DNA from: Rhododendron vialii
Taxonomy: Eukaryota > Streptophyta > Magnoliopsida > Ericales > Ericaceae
Direction: 5' to 3'
Assembly (NCBI RefSeq): GCF_030253575.1
Contig: NC_080557.1
Location: 213,501-277,500 of the forward strand
Length of the DNA: 64,000 nt
Shown here: positions 10,843 through 22,537 of the stretch, in pieces
Position numbering within the stretch: the first letter of the stretch is position 1
How the letters are laid out: each line of letters starts with the position of its first letter
The notes under the pieces: generated by a model
Told to the model about the DNA's origin: nothing
What the model saw: only the letters and a program-made list of their open reading frames with translations
Database searches by the model: none
Position numbers and translations under genes: made by a program

Positions 10843-12358
10843 TGTTGGGTTTTTCTCAAAAACCATTGCGGAAAATATATAGTTTCAAAAAAAAAAATGT
10901 TTCGGATCTACTTCTTACGTGTGCGTAAAGTTTCATGAGGAAGGGTTAGGGTTTTACCTTTTCGGAGTTCAAAAACAAAACCCTACTTTTAGTTATGAAA
11001 AGATTGATTCCTTCTTGCTCCTTGCACCCCAAAAATCTTCAACCCTATAACCCAAGAGAAATCAGCCAATAGGGTTTGTGGGAACCCTAGAATATTTCTC
11101 CCTTCTTTTAATCTCTCAATTCTCTCTCAATATCTGGTAGGAGGAAAAATTGTCGTTGTAACGTCCCGAATTTTGGGTACGTTAAAGAAAACATTTTATT
11201 GCAAAAACAAAGTGAGTCTAGCTCATTATTACAACATAACTCTCATGAGAGTACTTTTATTACACAAGGGAAGGGAAACTAAGGTCCCTAACTACAGCTC
11301 CGCCTGCTCCTCCATCTGAGCTAGCTCTTCAGCTCCAAGGGCCTCCAAGGTGTACTGCTCACCTTGATCATCTACAAAGTCTGACACATTATACCAGCGT
11401 CGCCACCGATATAATATGTCAGGGTCACCAAAGGTAACACCGTGAGCTACAAAAGCTCAGCAGAACAAACCCATACCCGCTAACCCATAACTTACAAACA
11501 ACAGGTTATACAGCTAACAATGACACATCCATATTCGTTAATCATCTATCGTTGGTGTCCAAGATTTCCGTGTTTCTCCTACGCGACTCGTCGTAGACCG
11601 TGTCAACATTTTCATTTACAACTCAATCTTTCAAAAACCATTTGTTTAACACACCCAACCTCGGTTCCGCCGTTCCGGTCTCCCGAGTATCCTCACAATG
11701 GTTCCGCCGCACCGGGTTCCCATTGGCACACAAAATCTTGCATTGGCTCCTCTCCGCGGATAACCAAGCCATACCTCACCATGGTTCCGCCGGTCCGGGT
11801 TCCCATGGGAACGCACACAACCTCACAATGGTTCCGCTATTCCGGATCTCCATTGGAACACACACACCCAACTCACATTATGCCACCAAAACCGGTCATA
11901 ATGTAGTTTCAAAAATATTTCCTTCCTCGGAAAACATTTCCTTTCATTTATCACACCCTAGGTGCCATGTTTCTACTTTCTCGGTTCTCGTGTCTCGTTT
12001 ACATGCAAAGACTCCGCGGTAGGACAAAAGTAAGCATGAAACATCCTAACAAGATCATCCAATTCTATAATATACTACAAGTAACACATTCGATTTATAT
12101 ATGTAAGCTCATACTCCTTGGAATATCAAAATACGAATACTTCGATTCACATGGTAACGTTTTAACTTTCGAAAATCGTTCTTTCTTAAAGATCAAACAA
12201 CATACGTTTTACTTGGAATAAGTAAGTAAGTGAGTAAGGATAAACTTAGAGTTAGGGGTAAGAATAATCTACCTTGATCCGAAACTAGTCGGGGCCGAAT
12301 AAGCTAGTTGGAAGATTTTACGAGTGGTGAAACTCGCAAATCTGGACCGAACTTTGGA

Positions 12359-12720
12359 TGGCAGTAACTCGGTCAGTATTTGGCCGAATATGATCGTTCT
12401 TGGGTCGAAGTTGAAGCTCTCGAAGTGTTCTACAACTTTCGTGAAGGAAGTTGATCCTAGAAACTACTTTAGGTAGGAGAAAAATGGTGATAAAGGAAGA
12501 GACAGTATGCTGTCAGGAAATGGAAATCCGAGATTTTTACTGAACTTCGGATGCCAATATCTTTGTCATTTCTTCACCGATTGGGGTGGTTCTTGGCTCT
12601 AACTTGAAGGTTTCGAAGTGCTCTACAACTTTTCCGAAGGGAGTTGGTTCCAAAAACTACTTTAAGCAGGAGAAAAATGAGGATTCGTGAAGGGCAGTAA
12701 GCTGTCTGGAAAATGGAAAT
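12359..12720. repeat. Tandem duplication (about 185 bp) inside the long LTR
   Basis: Two diverged direct copies, each with 'tcgaagtg(t/c)tctacaactttc', 'aaactactttaggtaggagaaaaatg' or a close variant, and 'agtatgctgtcaggaaatggaaat' or a variant (about 12359-12530 and 12541-12720). They lie just upstream of the TATA box on the minus strand, so they may be promoter-proximal repeats of the LTR. Confidence 0.7.
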
Positions 12721-12763
12721 GGCAATTGAGTGAGGGTGTGAGTTGAATGGAAGACATGGGGTG

Positions 12764-12773
12764 CTATTTATAG
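12764..12773 (-). promoter_or_regulatory. TATA box of the 3-kb LTR
   Basis: Minus-strand CTATAAATAG in an otherwise mixed-composition stretch, followed by sequence typical of a plant LTR leader. This is the main reason to orient the 3-kb solo LTR on the minus strand. Confidence 0.55.
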
Positions 12774-13117
12774 CCAACACTTGAGCTCCTCCTCCCTCCT
12801 CTATGGCCAGCCATATCTCTCTCTCTCTCTCCCATGGATTTGCTCCATTGAGTGGTCATTTCAAGTCTTTCAATCAAGTCATAGCCTTCCATGACTTGTC
12901 ACTTCCATTTTAGGCCAAATCTTAGGCCATCATGAAGGGTTTTGGACTTGTCAAGTCTATGGGGAGGTTTCTTGCAAGAAAGAATATAATCATGGCCTAG
13001 CTTTGTACTTTGGAAGACTAGAATGGGTTGGCATGTAGTCAAAAAAATAGGCTTAAGGCTATAATGTTGCTTGTGTAAGTAATCAAAACTCATGTACACA
13101 CTCCACCTCACTCTCTC

Positions 13118-13188
13118 ACTTTCGGCCTCTCTCTCCCTCTCTCTCACGGTTTTCTCTCTCTCTATCTCTCTCTCTCTCTCTCTCTTGT
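13118..13188. repeat. CT-rich microsatellite
   Basis: Imperfect CT repeats within the long solo LTR. Confidence 0.85.
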
Positions 13189-15249
13189 ATCTATATACAT
13201 CCAAGAAAATCTAGGAAAGTAAGTCTAGGATTTTAAGACTAGAACATAGGTGTGCATGCATGGCAAAACTAGCCTTGCTTCCCTTGGAAGCAAATGATGG
13301 GATTCCTTAGCCCATGATTTTGTATTGTCAAATCAAGGCTTCATTGGCAACTTAATTGCTATTAACCAATGGTCAAAAATTCTCCTAGCATTTATTAACC
13401 ATTGGTTAAAGAAGGTAAGTATGGGCTTGAATGACTAGTCAAATCTAGGTTCTCATTATGGCAAGTCTAAGGTTGCTTCTTTTGGAAGCAAAATGATGGG
13501 ATTCTTGTATGACTTGTCTTGTCATGCATTTTGGCAAGTCAAAGGTCTAATAACCAAGAGACAAAAATTTCCCTAACAATTATGGACCAAGGGGTAAAGG
13601 AATATTGGTAATAATTTGATATGACTAGTCATGGAAATCTATTGTCCAAGGGATAATATTTTCCCTAATATTTATGGACCAAAAGTTAAAGTTTTCCCTT
13701 GCCTTTATTATCCAATAGGTAGGGTAAGTAATGATGCTAGGTAAAGTGAAATGACTAAACATAGGAATAAAATGATTACTCCTATAGTCTAATGGTTCAA
13801 TAGGGTTTGGAGGGTTTCATAAGGCTCAAAGACGGTCAAAAAGGTCCATCTAGGGTTAGGAAATTGTAACTAGATTGAAATGGTAATTAGGGTTTTCTAA
13901 CGAATTGGTTGGAAACTAATTCTACTTGCCAAGTAGGATTTCTAGCCAAGAAATATAATTTAAAGATTTTATCTAACTCGTTAGGAAAATATACAAGTGC
14001 TTTTATAAGCATACTTGTTTTTAAAAAAATGACTAGATTGCTCGGCGTGAAAGATATAATTTTATAAGTTTCAAATCTAATTATGACGGATTATAAAAAT
14101 TAAAAAAAATTTAGTAGCAAATCCAAGTAATTAAAATAAAATTTAAATATTTAACGAAATTTTTATTTACCAAAAATCAGGGTCGTTACAGTCGTGTACT
14201 ACATGAGAGAATTAGAGATATATTTATAGGGATAAATTTACTTGGCCAATAAGTCAATCTCATGTTGGGCTAGGGTTGGGACCTATGGGCTTCTTGAGGC
14301 TTAGCTAAAACTGGACTCACGCTCTCTCATCTCTATGAGTGGTGGCCCAATTAAACCAAAATTAATTCCACTATATAATTATGGCTGAACTCTAGGCCTC
14401 AAGAATATTAATATATTGTTCCCGATAAATGCCAATACCGTAATGTCGAACCCCTTCACTATGTAATGTCCATAAGTAGCAATTGGTCATAATAAACAAC
14501 TGTCACACCAAAGCATACTTATATTTTAATTCCATTGAATACTAGTTCACCCAATTTTAGTCTAGAAAAACATTTTAATGAACACTTCATTAAAATGACT
14601 AGTACTAGGTTTAAAGACTAATCCAGTGAACTAACTCAAGGGGACATTATACTCTGTAATTAAATAGAGAGTGAATTCTATCTTGAAAATAATGTTCTCA
14701 CAGTCCTAACATAAATCACCCAACCCACCGAGGTGTTGATCGAATTAGACCTCACTCATTGGTGACTCAAAGTAACATAGTCTAGAAACTTAAGTTCATT
14801 AACTTTCTCAGGATTAAGAGTGAATTACAATTAGCACTATAAGATTCACACTTAAGTGGACAGTGGTTAAAATAGTGTGAGTCTTATGATGGTCCTTCAG
14901 TGTATACCAAATACACCAACATATTAACTTGAAGTCTTTCACTTCAATAATTGAGATGGATCATTCTATCTTATAGAAGTTAATCATGGTGCAATTGACC
15001 TGATAGATAGTCCATTCTTATCAGCAATTGTGAATAATTCAAATTACAAACATTGGTGATTTATATCTCTCGTAAGTAAATCACATTTACATGCATATAT
15101 CATATTCAATGTAATTTGGGACTTTTATATTCATCTCATGAATTATATCCAATGTATGAAACAAAGCATTTCAGAATAATAAAATAAAACTCTTATTTAT
15201 AATGTAAATAAACAATTATTGGTTCTGAGGGCATAAAACCAACAAGAGC

Positions 15250-16860
15250 ATCATCAGCGAAGAAAGAATGGGACAAAGATGGACAGTTTTGGTTAAACCT
15301 GACCCCAAAAAGTAGCTTCTCCTCACATGCCTTCGAGATCATTTTGGAGAGCACATCCTTTACCAACACAAACAAGTATGGTAAGAGGGGGTCGCCCTGC
15401 CTCAATCCTCTTCCAGGCCTCACTTGCACCCTAGCTTTTCCATTTACCACAACAGAAAACTTCACAGTAGAGATACATTGCATCACCCAATTAAACCAGG
15501 AAGCATGAAACCCCATCTTGTTCATTAAAGCTTCCACAAAATCCCACTCCACCTTGTCATACGCTTTATAAAATCCAACTTCAAAGCCATAAATCCACTT
15601 TTACCTTTCTTCTTCATCTTCAAAAAGTGGAAAGCGTCATGTGCCACTATAATATTATCTTGAATGAGACGCCCAGGGACGAATGCTAACTGGTTTGGGG
15701 ATATTACTTCTTGAAGTATGCTTTTCAATCTATTCGCCATTACTTTGGTAATCACTTTCATAGTAAAATTGCACAGACTGATCGGTCGAAACTGTCCCAA
15801 CGCTTCTGGACAAAACACCTTTTGGTATGAGGGTAATGTTCGTGTTATTTAGCTCTCTCAAAAAGAAATCCATTAGAAAAGAACCTCTTCACAGCCCTGC
15901 AAACCCCATCGCCAACCTTGTCCCAAAACGATTGGAACAAGAAGCCTGGATAGCCATCTGGTCCTGGAGACTTTAGGGATCCCAATTCAAAGTAGCCCTC
16001 TTGATCTCATCCTCTGAAACATCCCTTATGAGACTTAAATTCATCCCTTCTGAGATAACATTATCCACCACTGACAAAATATTTGAGAAATCCCTTGGTC
16101 CAGAATGCTCATGTAAATCAGAGAAATTATCCAATATCAGTTCATTAATACCTTCCTTATCCCTAACCCAATCTCCACTATTCGCCTTGAGCATAACAAT
16201 TTGATTACGTTGCCTTCTTTGATTAATAGTCGGATGAAAAAACGTAGAGTTTTTATCCCCATAGGACAGCCAGTTAATCCTAGACCTTTGATGAAGAGCC
16301 ATTTCTTCTCTCAGCATTATTAACTCAATCTCTTGATCACCTCCTTTTCCTTTCTAAAGTTCTCCTCAGAAAAAGGAATTAATTGCAAGAGCTTGAGTTT
16401 ATTCTGGAGCTGTTTCAGTCTCATCTTGTCTATCCCAAAAACTTCCTTACTCCATTTCACTAAAGCCTCTCTGCACCTCTTCAGCTTTTGAACTAAGCTG
16501 AACATATCCGAGCCCCTTTGGTGAACCTTCCACTCCTTTGTAATCACTTCCTTACACTCAGGATGCGTAGTTCATTTAGATTCGAACTCGAAAGAATAAG
16601 GAACTTGATGTAGTGGAATCCTGCTATGAATCACAACGGGACAGTGATCGGACCCCACTCTCTACTCATGAACCACCTGTGCTAAAGGGAAAAGATTAAG
16701 CCAATCCACATTAGCCATTGCTCGATCCAACCTAATCCGGACGTTATTTATTATTACCCTCTTGATTGTTAGACCAAGTGTAATTCGGGCCTTTGAACTC
16801 TAAGTCCATGAATTCACACTCAGTCATCATACTATGAAAACAATCCAATCTCCCTCTAAG
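15250..16860 (-). pseudogene. LINE ORF2 remnant: endonuclease end and RT palm
   Basis: From 16860 downward: the last part of an exonuclease-endonuclease-phosphatase domain (NYTWSN, RLDRAMAN-like), the linker found in plant LINEs (INWLSYGDKNSTFFH, 16317-15973), then reverse transcriptase (LGQFRPISLCN, PNQLAFVPGRLIQDNI, RPGRGLRQGDPLLPYLF and SFFADDAL, the catalytic A-D-D motif). Stops and frame changes separate the blocks, and the reading breaks at the LTR insertion. It continues in the fragment at 8806-10842. Confidence 0.88.
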
Positions 16861-18060
16861 AATTTAGAGATTGTTATTATCTTTTGAGAATTTAGAGATT
16901 GTTCATATCCTTGAATTCCAAACCGTCCATTGCGAACTCGAAGCATGCCAACTAAGCTAAGAGCTCATTAGTGATGAGAGAGACTTTCACTTTATTTGGT
17001 TTGTCTCAATTTTTGAGATTAACAAGTTTTATAAGTTTACGTATTATTTTTTCTTAGTTAATTTTAGTAATATTTTAACAAATTCTTCTGACTTTTTGAA
17101 CGGAAGTAGGCTCTATACATCTGGAAAGTAAAAAATTTGATTAAAAATTCACTAAAGACAAAAAAAAAAGACATGAATGTAGAGAACTCAAATAAAGTGT
17201 TTGTTTTGAAAGTTAGTACCACTTTTTAACGGAGGCTCCCTTAAATAAAATTTACGGCGCTCCATCTCGCACATCCAAAAGTGTTTTGAACGGTCCGAAT
17301 TAAAAACAAACAATTACCATTAATAGATATTTATTACCAGTAATAATTTAAAAATGTATCTCAACCATTGATTGCCGAAACAGACTGCTGAGATTGCGCG
17401 GAGCCGTAACTCTCTCGTAGCAGTAACTGGTGTATATGTTTGCTACCTCATGTGAAGTTACTTTTACTACTCCCTATTTTAAAGAGACTTGACAGTTTTT
17501 AATTAAATATTCTACATTCCGTTGCAAAACTTCACCGTCCCAAGACACGCTCTAGTTCTAGTAATAGCTAGTTTAGCGAGCAATGCTTTTTTTCTTGTAA
17601 CTGACAGAAAAAAGAAAGAAAAAAATTCAAAAAGATTGATTAGCATGCAAGTCTGCGACATAGACGACATTCGAGATCACAACCATCAGAAAGCCAACAA
17701 TTAGCCAAGGCAGCAGCACGAATTCTGAAGTGCGCATGCCCAAGAATTGGCTACTGAAACTCATTTATAATTCTGTGCAACCATAAACATCGGCAAAAAT
17801 CCCCCTCCCACTTCGCACTTTTTCATCAACCTGGATATAGATCTTCCAATCCACAAACGTTCTGTTAGAAAAACAGTTCAATTGCAGATACATTGTAAAT
17901 AAATTGCCAACGAATCTCTGACCACCTAAAGCAAGTTTCCACTCTATTGACCCGTACTGTTATGAACCAGACATCAGATGTTGGCAGAGACCTAACTTTC
18001 TTTTTTATCTCTTCTTTGTTGAAGAAAGATTCATTAAGGCATACTTCCCATTGTGGAGTA
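16861..18060. other. Intergenic
   Basis: AT-rich sequence between the LINE and the 3' end of the endonuclease gene. A short inverted pair (TTACGGCGCTCC near 17251 and GCGGAGCCGTAA near 17398) may be a small MITE. I see no supportable gene. Confidence 0.5.
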
Positions 18061-18386
18061 TAGAAACCTTAATGTCTTGGAACAACGTGCTTCCAGATGC
18101 GGTTGGCATATTCTGGATGATCAACAAAAGGATTTCGGTTATGCTGGTACTTTATGCATATTCTCTCATTTCTTAACTTCTCTTCTCTAGATGGTGGATC
18201 GATTTCATTCCATTTCAGCAATGTAGAAACCTTAATGTCTTGGAACAACGTGCTTCCAGATGCGGTTGGCATATTCTGGATGATCAACAAAAGGATTTCG
18301 GTTATGCTGGTACTTTATGCATATTCTCTCATTTCTTAACTTCTCTTCTCTAGATGGTGGATCGATTTCATTCCATTTCAGCAATG
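18061..18386 (-). repeat. Exact tandem duplication, 2 x 163 bp, at a gene's 3' end
   Basis: Copies 18061-18223 and 18224-18386 look identical base for base. The second (18224-18386) contains the end of the last exon and stop codon of the endonuclease gene; the first therefore lies in its 3' untranslated region. The unit is not a multiple of three, so the extra copy is out of frame, but it comes after the stop and the protein is unaffected. Confidence 0.95.
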
Positions 18387-21300
18387 TAGAAAGCATCCCC
18401 ATCTCTTTGTTTGCTGCAGAAAGGAGGCATAGAGAAGCTATCATTCTAATTATGCAAGTCCTTGTTTCTTGATTAGGTGACTGGACCACAAAATATCATG
18501 AAAACAATTTGCAGTGGCAGAGAAGCTCATATCAAAAAGAAAATAGGCAACAATAGAGAGGAATAATGTAACATATTTCGTACATTTCATTTTTTTCAAG
18601 GTTTAAGAACACCATCATTTGAGATTTTAAATGAATGACCCTCCATCTTGGTGCTATAAAACAATGGCACTAGTAGACACATGCTCGATGATGAAAGCAA
18701 AACATTATAAGATAACATCTCAGGGGCAGATTAAACCTTTCAATAGTCTTTCTTCTTTAGTTTTTTCTTTTTTGGATAGGTATGGTAAGGAGACTCAAAG
18801 CTGAGTCACTTTATTGAGGATATAAAGCGCTGCAATTGCCCAAGCGGCAACGAAAAGGGAAGTCAAAAGGACAACTAAATAGGACCTCTCAGTATCTACA
18901 CGCAGAAGAAGAGTAAAAGTAAACAACAGAAGCAACAAGAATTTCCTCGAGTTATATGCATGACATTGCTCTACTTCAGCATGTTGTAGGTAAGAAAAAC
19001 GGTAGAACCTTTTCTAAGTGTGAATGAGTATCAGACTCTGATGGCATATCCACAAGTGCCAAAATATGTTGAATTAAATTAGCGAATAATAAAGGAAAAA
19101 CACACAAAACCCTCAAGATATGCATGCACATGCCAACACAGACGACTCATTCTACTGAATATATTTGACATACCAATGTTTGGAGAATCAGAGAGGTGAA
19201 GATTAAGGCCTCTGCCAGATTGATTGACCCCATAACAGACCGCCATGTACATTATTGCCCTTGCAATATCACCTCTAACCTGAATTGCAATGAGTGAAAA
19301 TAATTCTTTGCATGACATAAATGCCAAAAACACTGCACGCTAGGAGTATAATCAAGGGGGAATTCCATTTAAGGGGCAACTAGGGAAAGTATTGAACCTT
19401 CTGCACAGGTGAAAAGATCAATAATAATACCAACGATATGAAAGTTCAGAAGAAATCCATGGACGATTTTGCCACTACTTCCATTCTAATTCTCTGCCTT
19501 TAGGTTCCACTTCAATGTCACTTAGGGTCAAGTGGCCACATCTATGATACGCATGGCTGTATAGAAACCGAGGCCAGAAAGATTTTATGGACAACCTGTA
19601 TTGTATCATCTATAGCAGTGCGGTGGTAACTGAAAAAATTAACACCTCCCTAATAATTTATCTATGACAACAGCAAACCTGCCTCGGTGGTGCCCATCTC
19701 TCTTTATCTGCTTCTGTGTCAAATGCAGATTCTCTGGTTGCCGGCTTCCGACAGTTAGATGAACTAACATGGCATTCTCCATAGAACTTGTTTCCCCTCG
19801 ATGAATTCACTACGAAGAACGTTTAACAAAGACAATATACTAGTTGAAAAAAATTAAGACCACAAATATACGCAGAATGGAAACTCATATTACCATTCAC
19901 ATCAGCTGGGCGAATATTGTGCAAATCAGTTAAGGACGGGCCACTCATTAACCCATAAGATCGAGGCCATAAATGTTCGCCTGAAACCCAAAAATTGAAA
20001 GAGCAACATGAATAGTTTCCAGTTTCTAGAGCTTTAGGAGCTATATAAATGTCATTGCGACATCATCCGCAACACATGGATGTCATTGCGACATAATCCA
20101 CAACACAATGGGCTTCACTGTGCTAAGAAGTTATAGATGAACACGTATAACAATCACAAAACTAAGTTTTTTTTTTTGATAAGCCATCACAAAACTAAGT
20201 TGCTGAAATGTGAGAATCATTTTTTGCCTTGCCTTGTTGATACTCCTTGACAATATCACACTATACATCATAAATCACAAGTAAAATAAAATTTGATAAC
20301 ATGACTAATCAGGTCGAGTGACTCACGATTCCACCCTTCTGGTTTTCCCGCTAAGAGCTTCGAGACGACTCTCAAGGAGTAAATTTCAACTCTGAAATCA
20401 ACAAGTGATGGTGCAAGGACTCTCTCATTTTTTGTCTGATTGCTAATTCAAATTGACAACATGAATGTTAACAAGCCTTTACACTTCTAATGAAGCCTCC
20501 GGTTTATCAGCATCAGCAGCATCAAGAATCTTAAGAGCTTCCCAAACCTGCTTCGCGAAACCAATCATCAGAAAGTCTGCTTAATCCTTATACGAAGAAA
20601 TTAGTGCTATATTTTTTTACCTCCTTGTAGGATAAGGGATGATGTCTGGCAATGATAGAATTCAACTTTTTCTGTAGTGCTTCACCTCTCAAATCCTCCA
20701 TTCCGGCATAATAACTTCGAACATTTTCACAAGCATGATAATCAAATGGGTAATGTGGAATATCGCGTGCCTCTGCAGCAAAACTGAGACATAGTACTAA
20801 ATAAATGGAGACCATTCGAGAGGTCCAACTCCATGGGATGATGATATACCATCTTCTAAACCACTTGAAGTTGCACATTCCCCTGTAGAGAATAAATATT
20901 ACGAGAATCTGTTAAGATACAGAAGAACTTTCTGGGTCGCTGTTACTGTTAGCTACAATGCAAAAAACCCAACTTGTTTTAGTCTTTTTCTTGATAAGTG
21001 CGAGCATGTGTATTGATTCAACTGAAGCTTTTCCTCCAGAAAGGAAACAGAAAAATGCAGCATAATGTCAACTGCTTTGTCAGCAAGCATACATAAATTT
21101 AAACAAATGAAATAGGGAAGAGAAGAGTTGAAGAGCGAATTCACCAATTGATGATGATACCACTACTATTAATGCTTGGGTATTCACAACTACTAGTACT
21201 AGTACAAGAAAACCAATCTCTTCCTCTGGTGCTTAATTTCCGGCGGAGGGGAAGGTTCAATTGCAATGGCAATTTCGCTCTCAATTTGAGCGGCGAGCCA

Positions 21301-21425
21301 CCCGCAACGGTGGCGGTAAGTGGATGCTTATGGCGTGGCTTCTTCGCTGAAGGGATTTTTGTACGAGCCCCCAATCTTTTAAATTCTATCGCCGGAGCCG
21401 GAGCAGAAAGGGGAGCGCACGCCAT
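18232..21425 (-). CDS. Endonuclease I family nuclease, likely organelle-targeted
   Basis: Nine exons (21425-21161, 20882-20850, 20772-20621, 20547-20483, 20391-20327, 19980-19894, 19809-19679, 19279-19174, 18413-18232) join with consistent phases into a 361-residue protein. Core motifs match the Endonuclease_1 family (bacterial EndA/Bsn type): WNREHLWPRS (192-201, with the catalytic-type His196), LTDLHNIRP (210-218), the N224/R227/GNK segment, and the C-terminal WNEIDPP (315-321) and NRNPFVDHPE (339-348) signature. Such enzymes cut DNA or RNA non-specifically with a metal ion. Residues 1 to about 85 are rich in K, R, S, P and T with few acidic residues, suggesting a plastid or mitochondrial leader; there is no clear secretory signal. 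The 33-bp exon 2 and the donor after residue 88 are the least certain joins. The final exon is partly duplicated downstream. Confidence 0.82.
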
Positions 21426-21429
21426 TTTT

Positions 21430-21939
21430 TAGAATAATAAAGTACAGAAGATATGTTTAATTCTCGCCTCCCACTGTTTTTTATCGTCTTTGTTTTTCTC
21501 TGAGATCGAGTCGTTAAAACGCGAGTTGTCTCGTTTTACGGTACCCACGAGGGAAAAATTCGGGGCTTGCTAGAATTTCCCTGAGTATGCGCAAGATTTT
21601 CCGTGCATGGTCATGGACGCAAGGTTCTACTATCAGACCACAAGCTTTGAGATTGTGGCCGCAATCACATAGTACCTGGCCGCAAGTTTCTCCTTGATCA
21701 TGAACGTCTTGTGGATTTTCTGACTCATCTTCTTCGCCAGCTTTTCCTTGATCTTGAACATCTTGTTTGACGGCTGTTCACATGGAGCTTCATATTGGAG
21801 TATTATACTATGTTAGAAAAATAAAACGGCGGATACTTTCACAGGGTAGAAGGTGACGCACCTAATAAATCGATTATGAAGGTGGCTGTTAGCTGCATAC
21901 CATTATAATATTGTTAAAAGATGATGCTTGAAAAAGTGA
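21430..21939. other. Upstream region of the endonuclease gene
   Basis: Presumed promoter and 5' flank. I see no clear TATA box and no other gene. Confidence 0.4.
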
Positions 21940-22260
21940 AAAGATGTCAATTTTTGAAAAATCCGTAATTAAAAATATTGCAATAGATAAATAATGTCAG
22001 TCATCTAAAAAAACTATGATATAATGTATTTATGATGTCACTTTTTAAAATAATGACATAACTATTCTTTCTTTTTAATGTTAGTTTCTCCTACTGTGAT
22101 ATAATATATTTATGATGTTACTTTGTAAAATAGTGACATAACTATTCTTTCTTTTTAATGTCAGTTTCTGCTAAACTGTGATCTGATATATTTATGATGT
22201 CACTTTGTAAAATAGTGACATAACTATTCTTTCTTTTTAATGTTAATTTCTCCTTACAAA
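21940..22260. repeat. About 90-bp repeat, three copies
   Basis: The motif 'tttatgatgtcactttgtaaaatagtgacataactattctttctttttaatgt' with small changes recurs three times (about 22030, 22110 and 22190). Each contains the small inverted pair TGTCACTTT/AAAATAGTGACA. Similar TGACA...TGTCA hairpins occur on the other side of the nested LTR elements (28240-28410), so both may be parts of one DNA transposon. Confidence 0.75.
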
Positions 22261-22537
22261 CGACATTGAAGAACAAAAATTTATTTTTGGAGAAAACATC
22301 GACATCTACGAGCGTCGTTGCTTTGAAGTCTCAAATCGGGAGTGAGTCGTTACATATAGTATTAGAGCCTGTACCAACCGAAAATGTGAGACAAAATCTC
22401 AACCTCATACGAGGACGTGTGTTCCTAAATGTGGGAGATTGTGATGCCCTGCCCCTGGGGAGTTCTAGGTAGTGGTCAATCGGCCTGAGGGAGTTGGGAC
22501 CCGTGTGAGGGTTTGTCGGGTTGGTGACCAAAAGGAT

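Larger units (their letters stand above)
11157..14190 (-). mobile_element. 3.03-kb solo LTR nested in the first solo LTR
   Basis: Read on the plus strand, the ends are TGTAACGTCCCG...GGGTCGTTACA, flanked by GTCGT at 11152-11156 and 14191-14195, a perfect 5-bp duplication. There is no internal coding region and I found no second copy of the ends inside, so it appears to be one long solo LTR. A TATA box on the minus strand (12764-12773) gives its orientation. The length and TGTAACG end style fit a Ty3/gypsy lineage with long LTRs, but this is inference. Internally it holds GGTTCCGC-rich short repeats (about 11660-11870) and a larger duplication (12359-12720). Confidence 0.85.
10843..15244 (+). 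mobile_element. Solo LTR (about 1.36 kb) inserted in the LINE
   Basis: The ends are TGTTGGGTTTTTC...ATAAAACCAACA, and the flanks are AGAGC at 10838-10842 and 15245-15249. This is a perfect 5-bp duplication of LINE sequence; removing the insert rejoins the reverse transcriptase at its active-site region (DDAL|LFLK). Subtracting the second insert (11157-14190 plus one target copy) leaves 1363 bp with no gag or pol, so it is a solo LTR. AATAAAA signals near 15175-15190 and the end GGGCATAAAACCAACA suggest plus orientation and a Ty1/copia-type LTR; the superfamily is inferred. Confidence 0.85.
8762..16860 (-). mobile_element. 5'-truncated L1-type LINE, split by nested LTRs
   Basis: The minus strand carries, in order, the end of an endonuclease domain, reverse transcriptase, a zinc-knuckle region, RNase H and a poly-A tail (the T run at 8762-8780). 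The 5' end, about 16860, starts inside the endonuclease, so ORF1 and most of the endonuclease are gone. The copy is split by the insertion at 10843-15244. Several stops and frame changes show it is dead. Its 3' end lies about 270 bp upstream of the FRL5 start codon. Confidence 0.9.

Noticed and set aside
17251..17409. Small MITE suggested by TTACGGCGCTCC / GCGGAGCCGTAA
   Set aside because: The inverted ends are short and imperfect and no target duplication is visible.
18069..18290. Frame that reads the nuclease C-terminus twice
   Set aside because: Artefact of the 163-bp duplication: the second pass lies after the true stop at 18232-18234.
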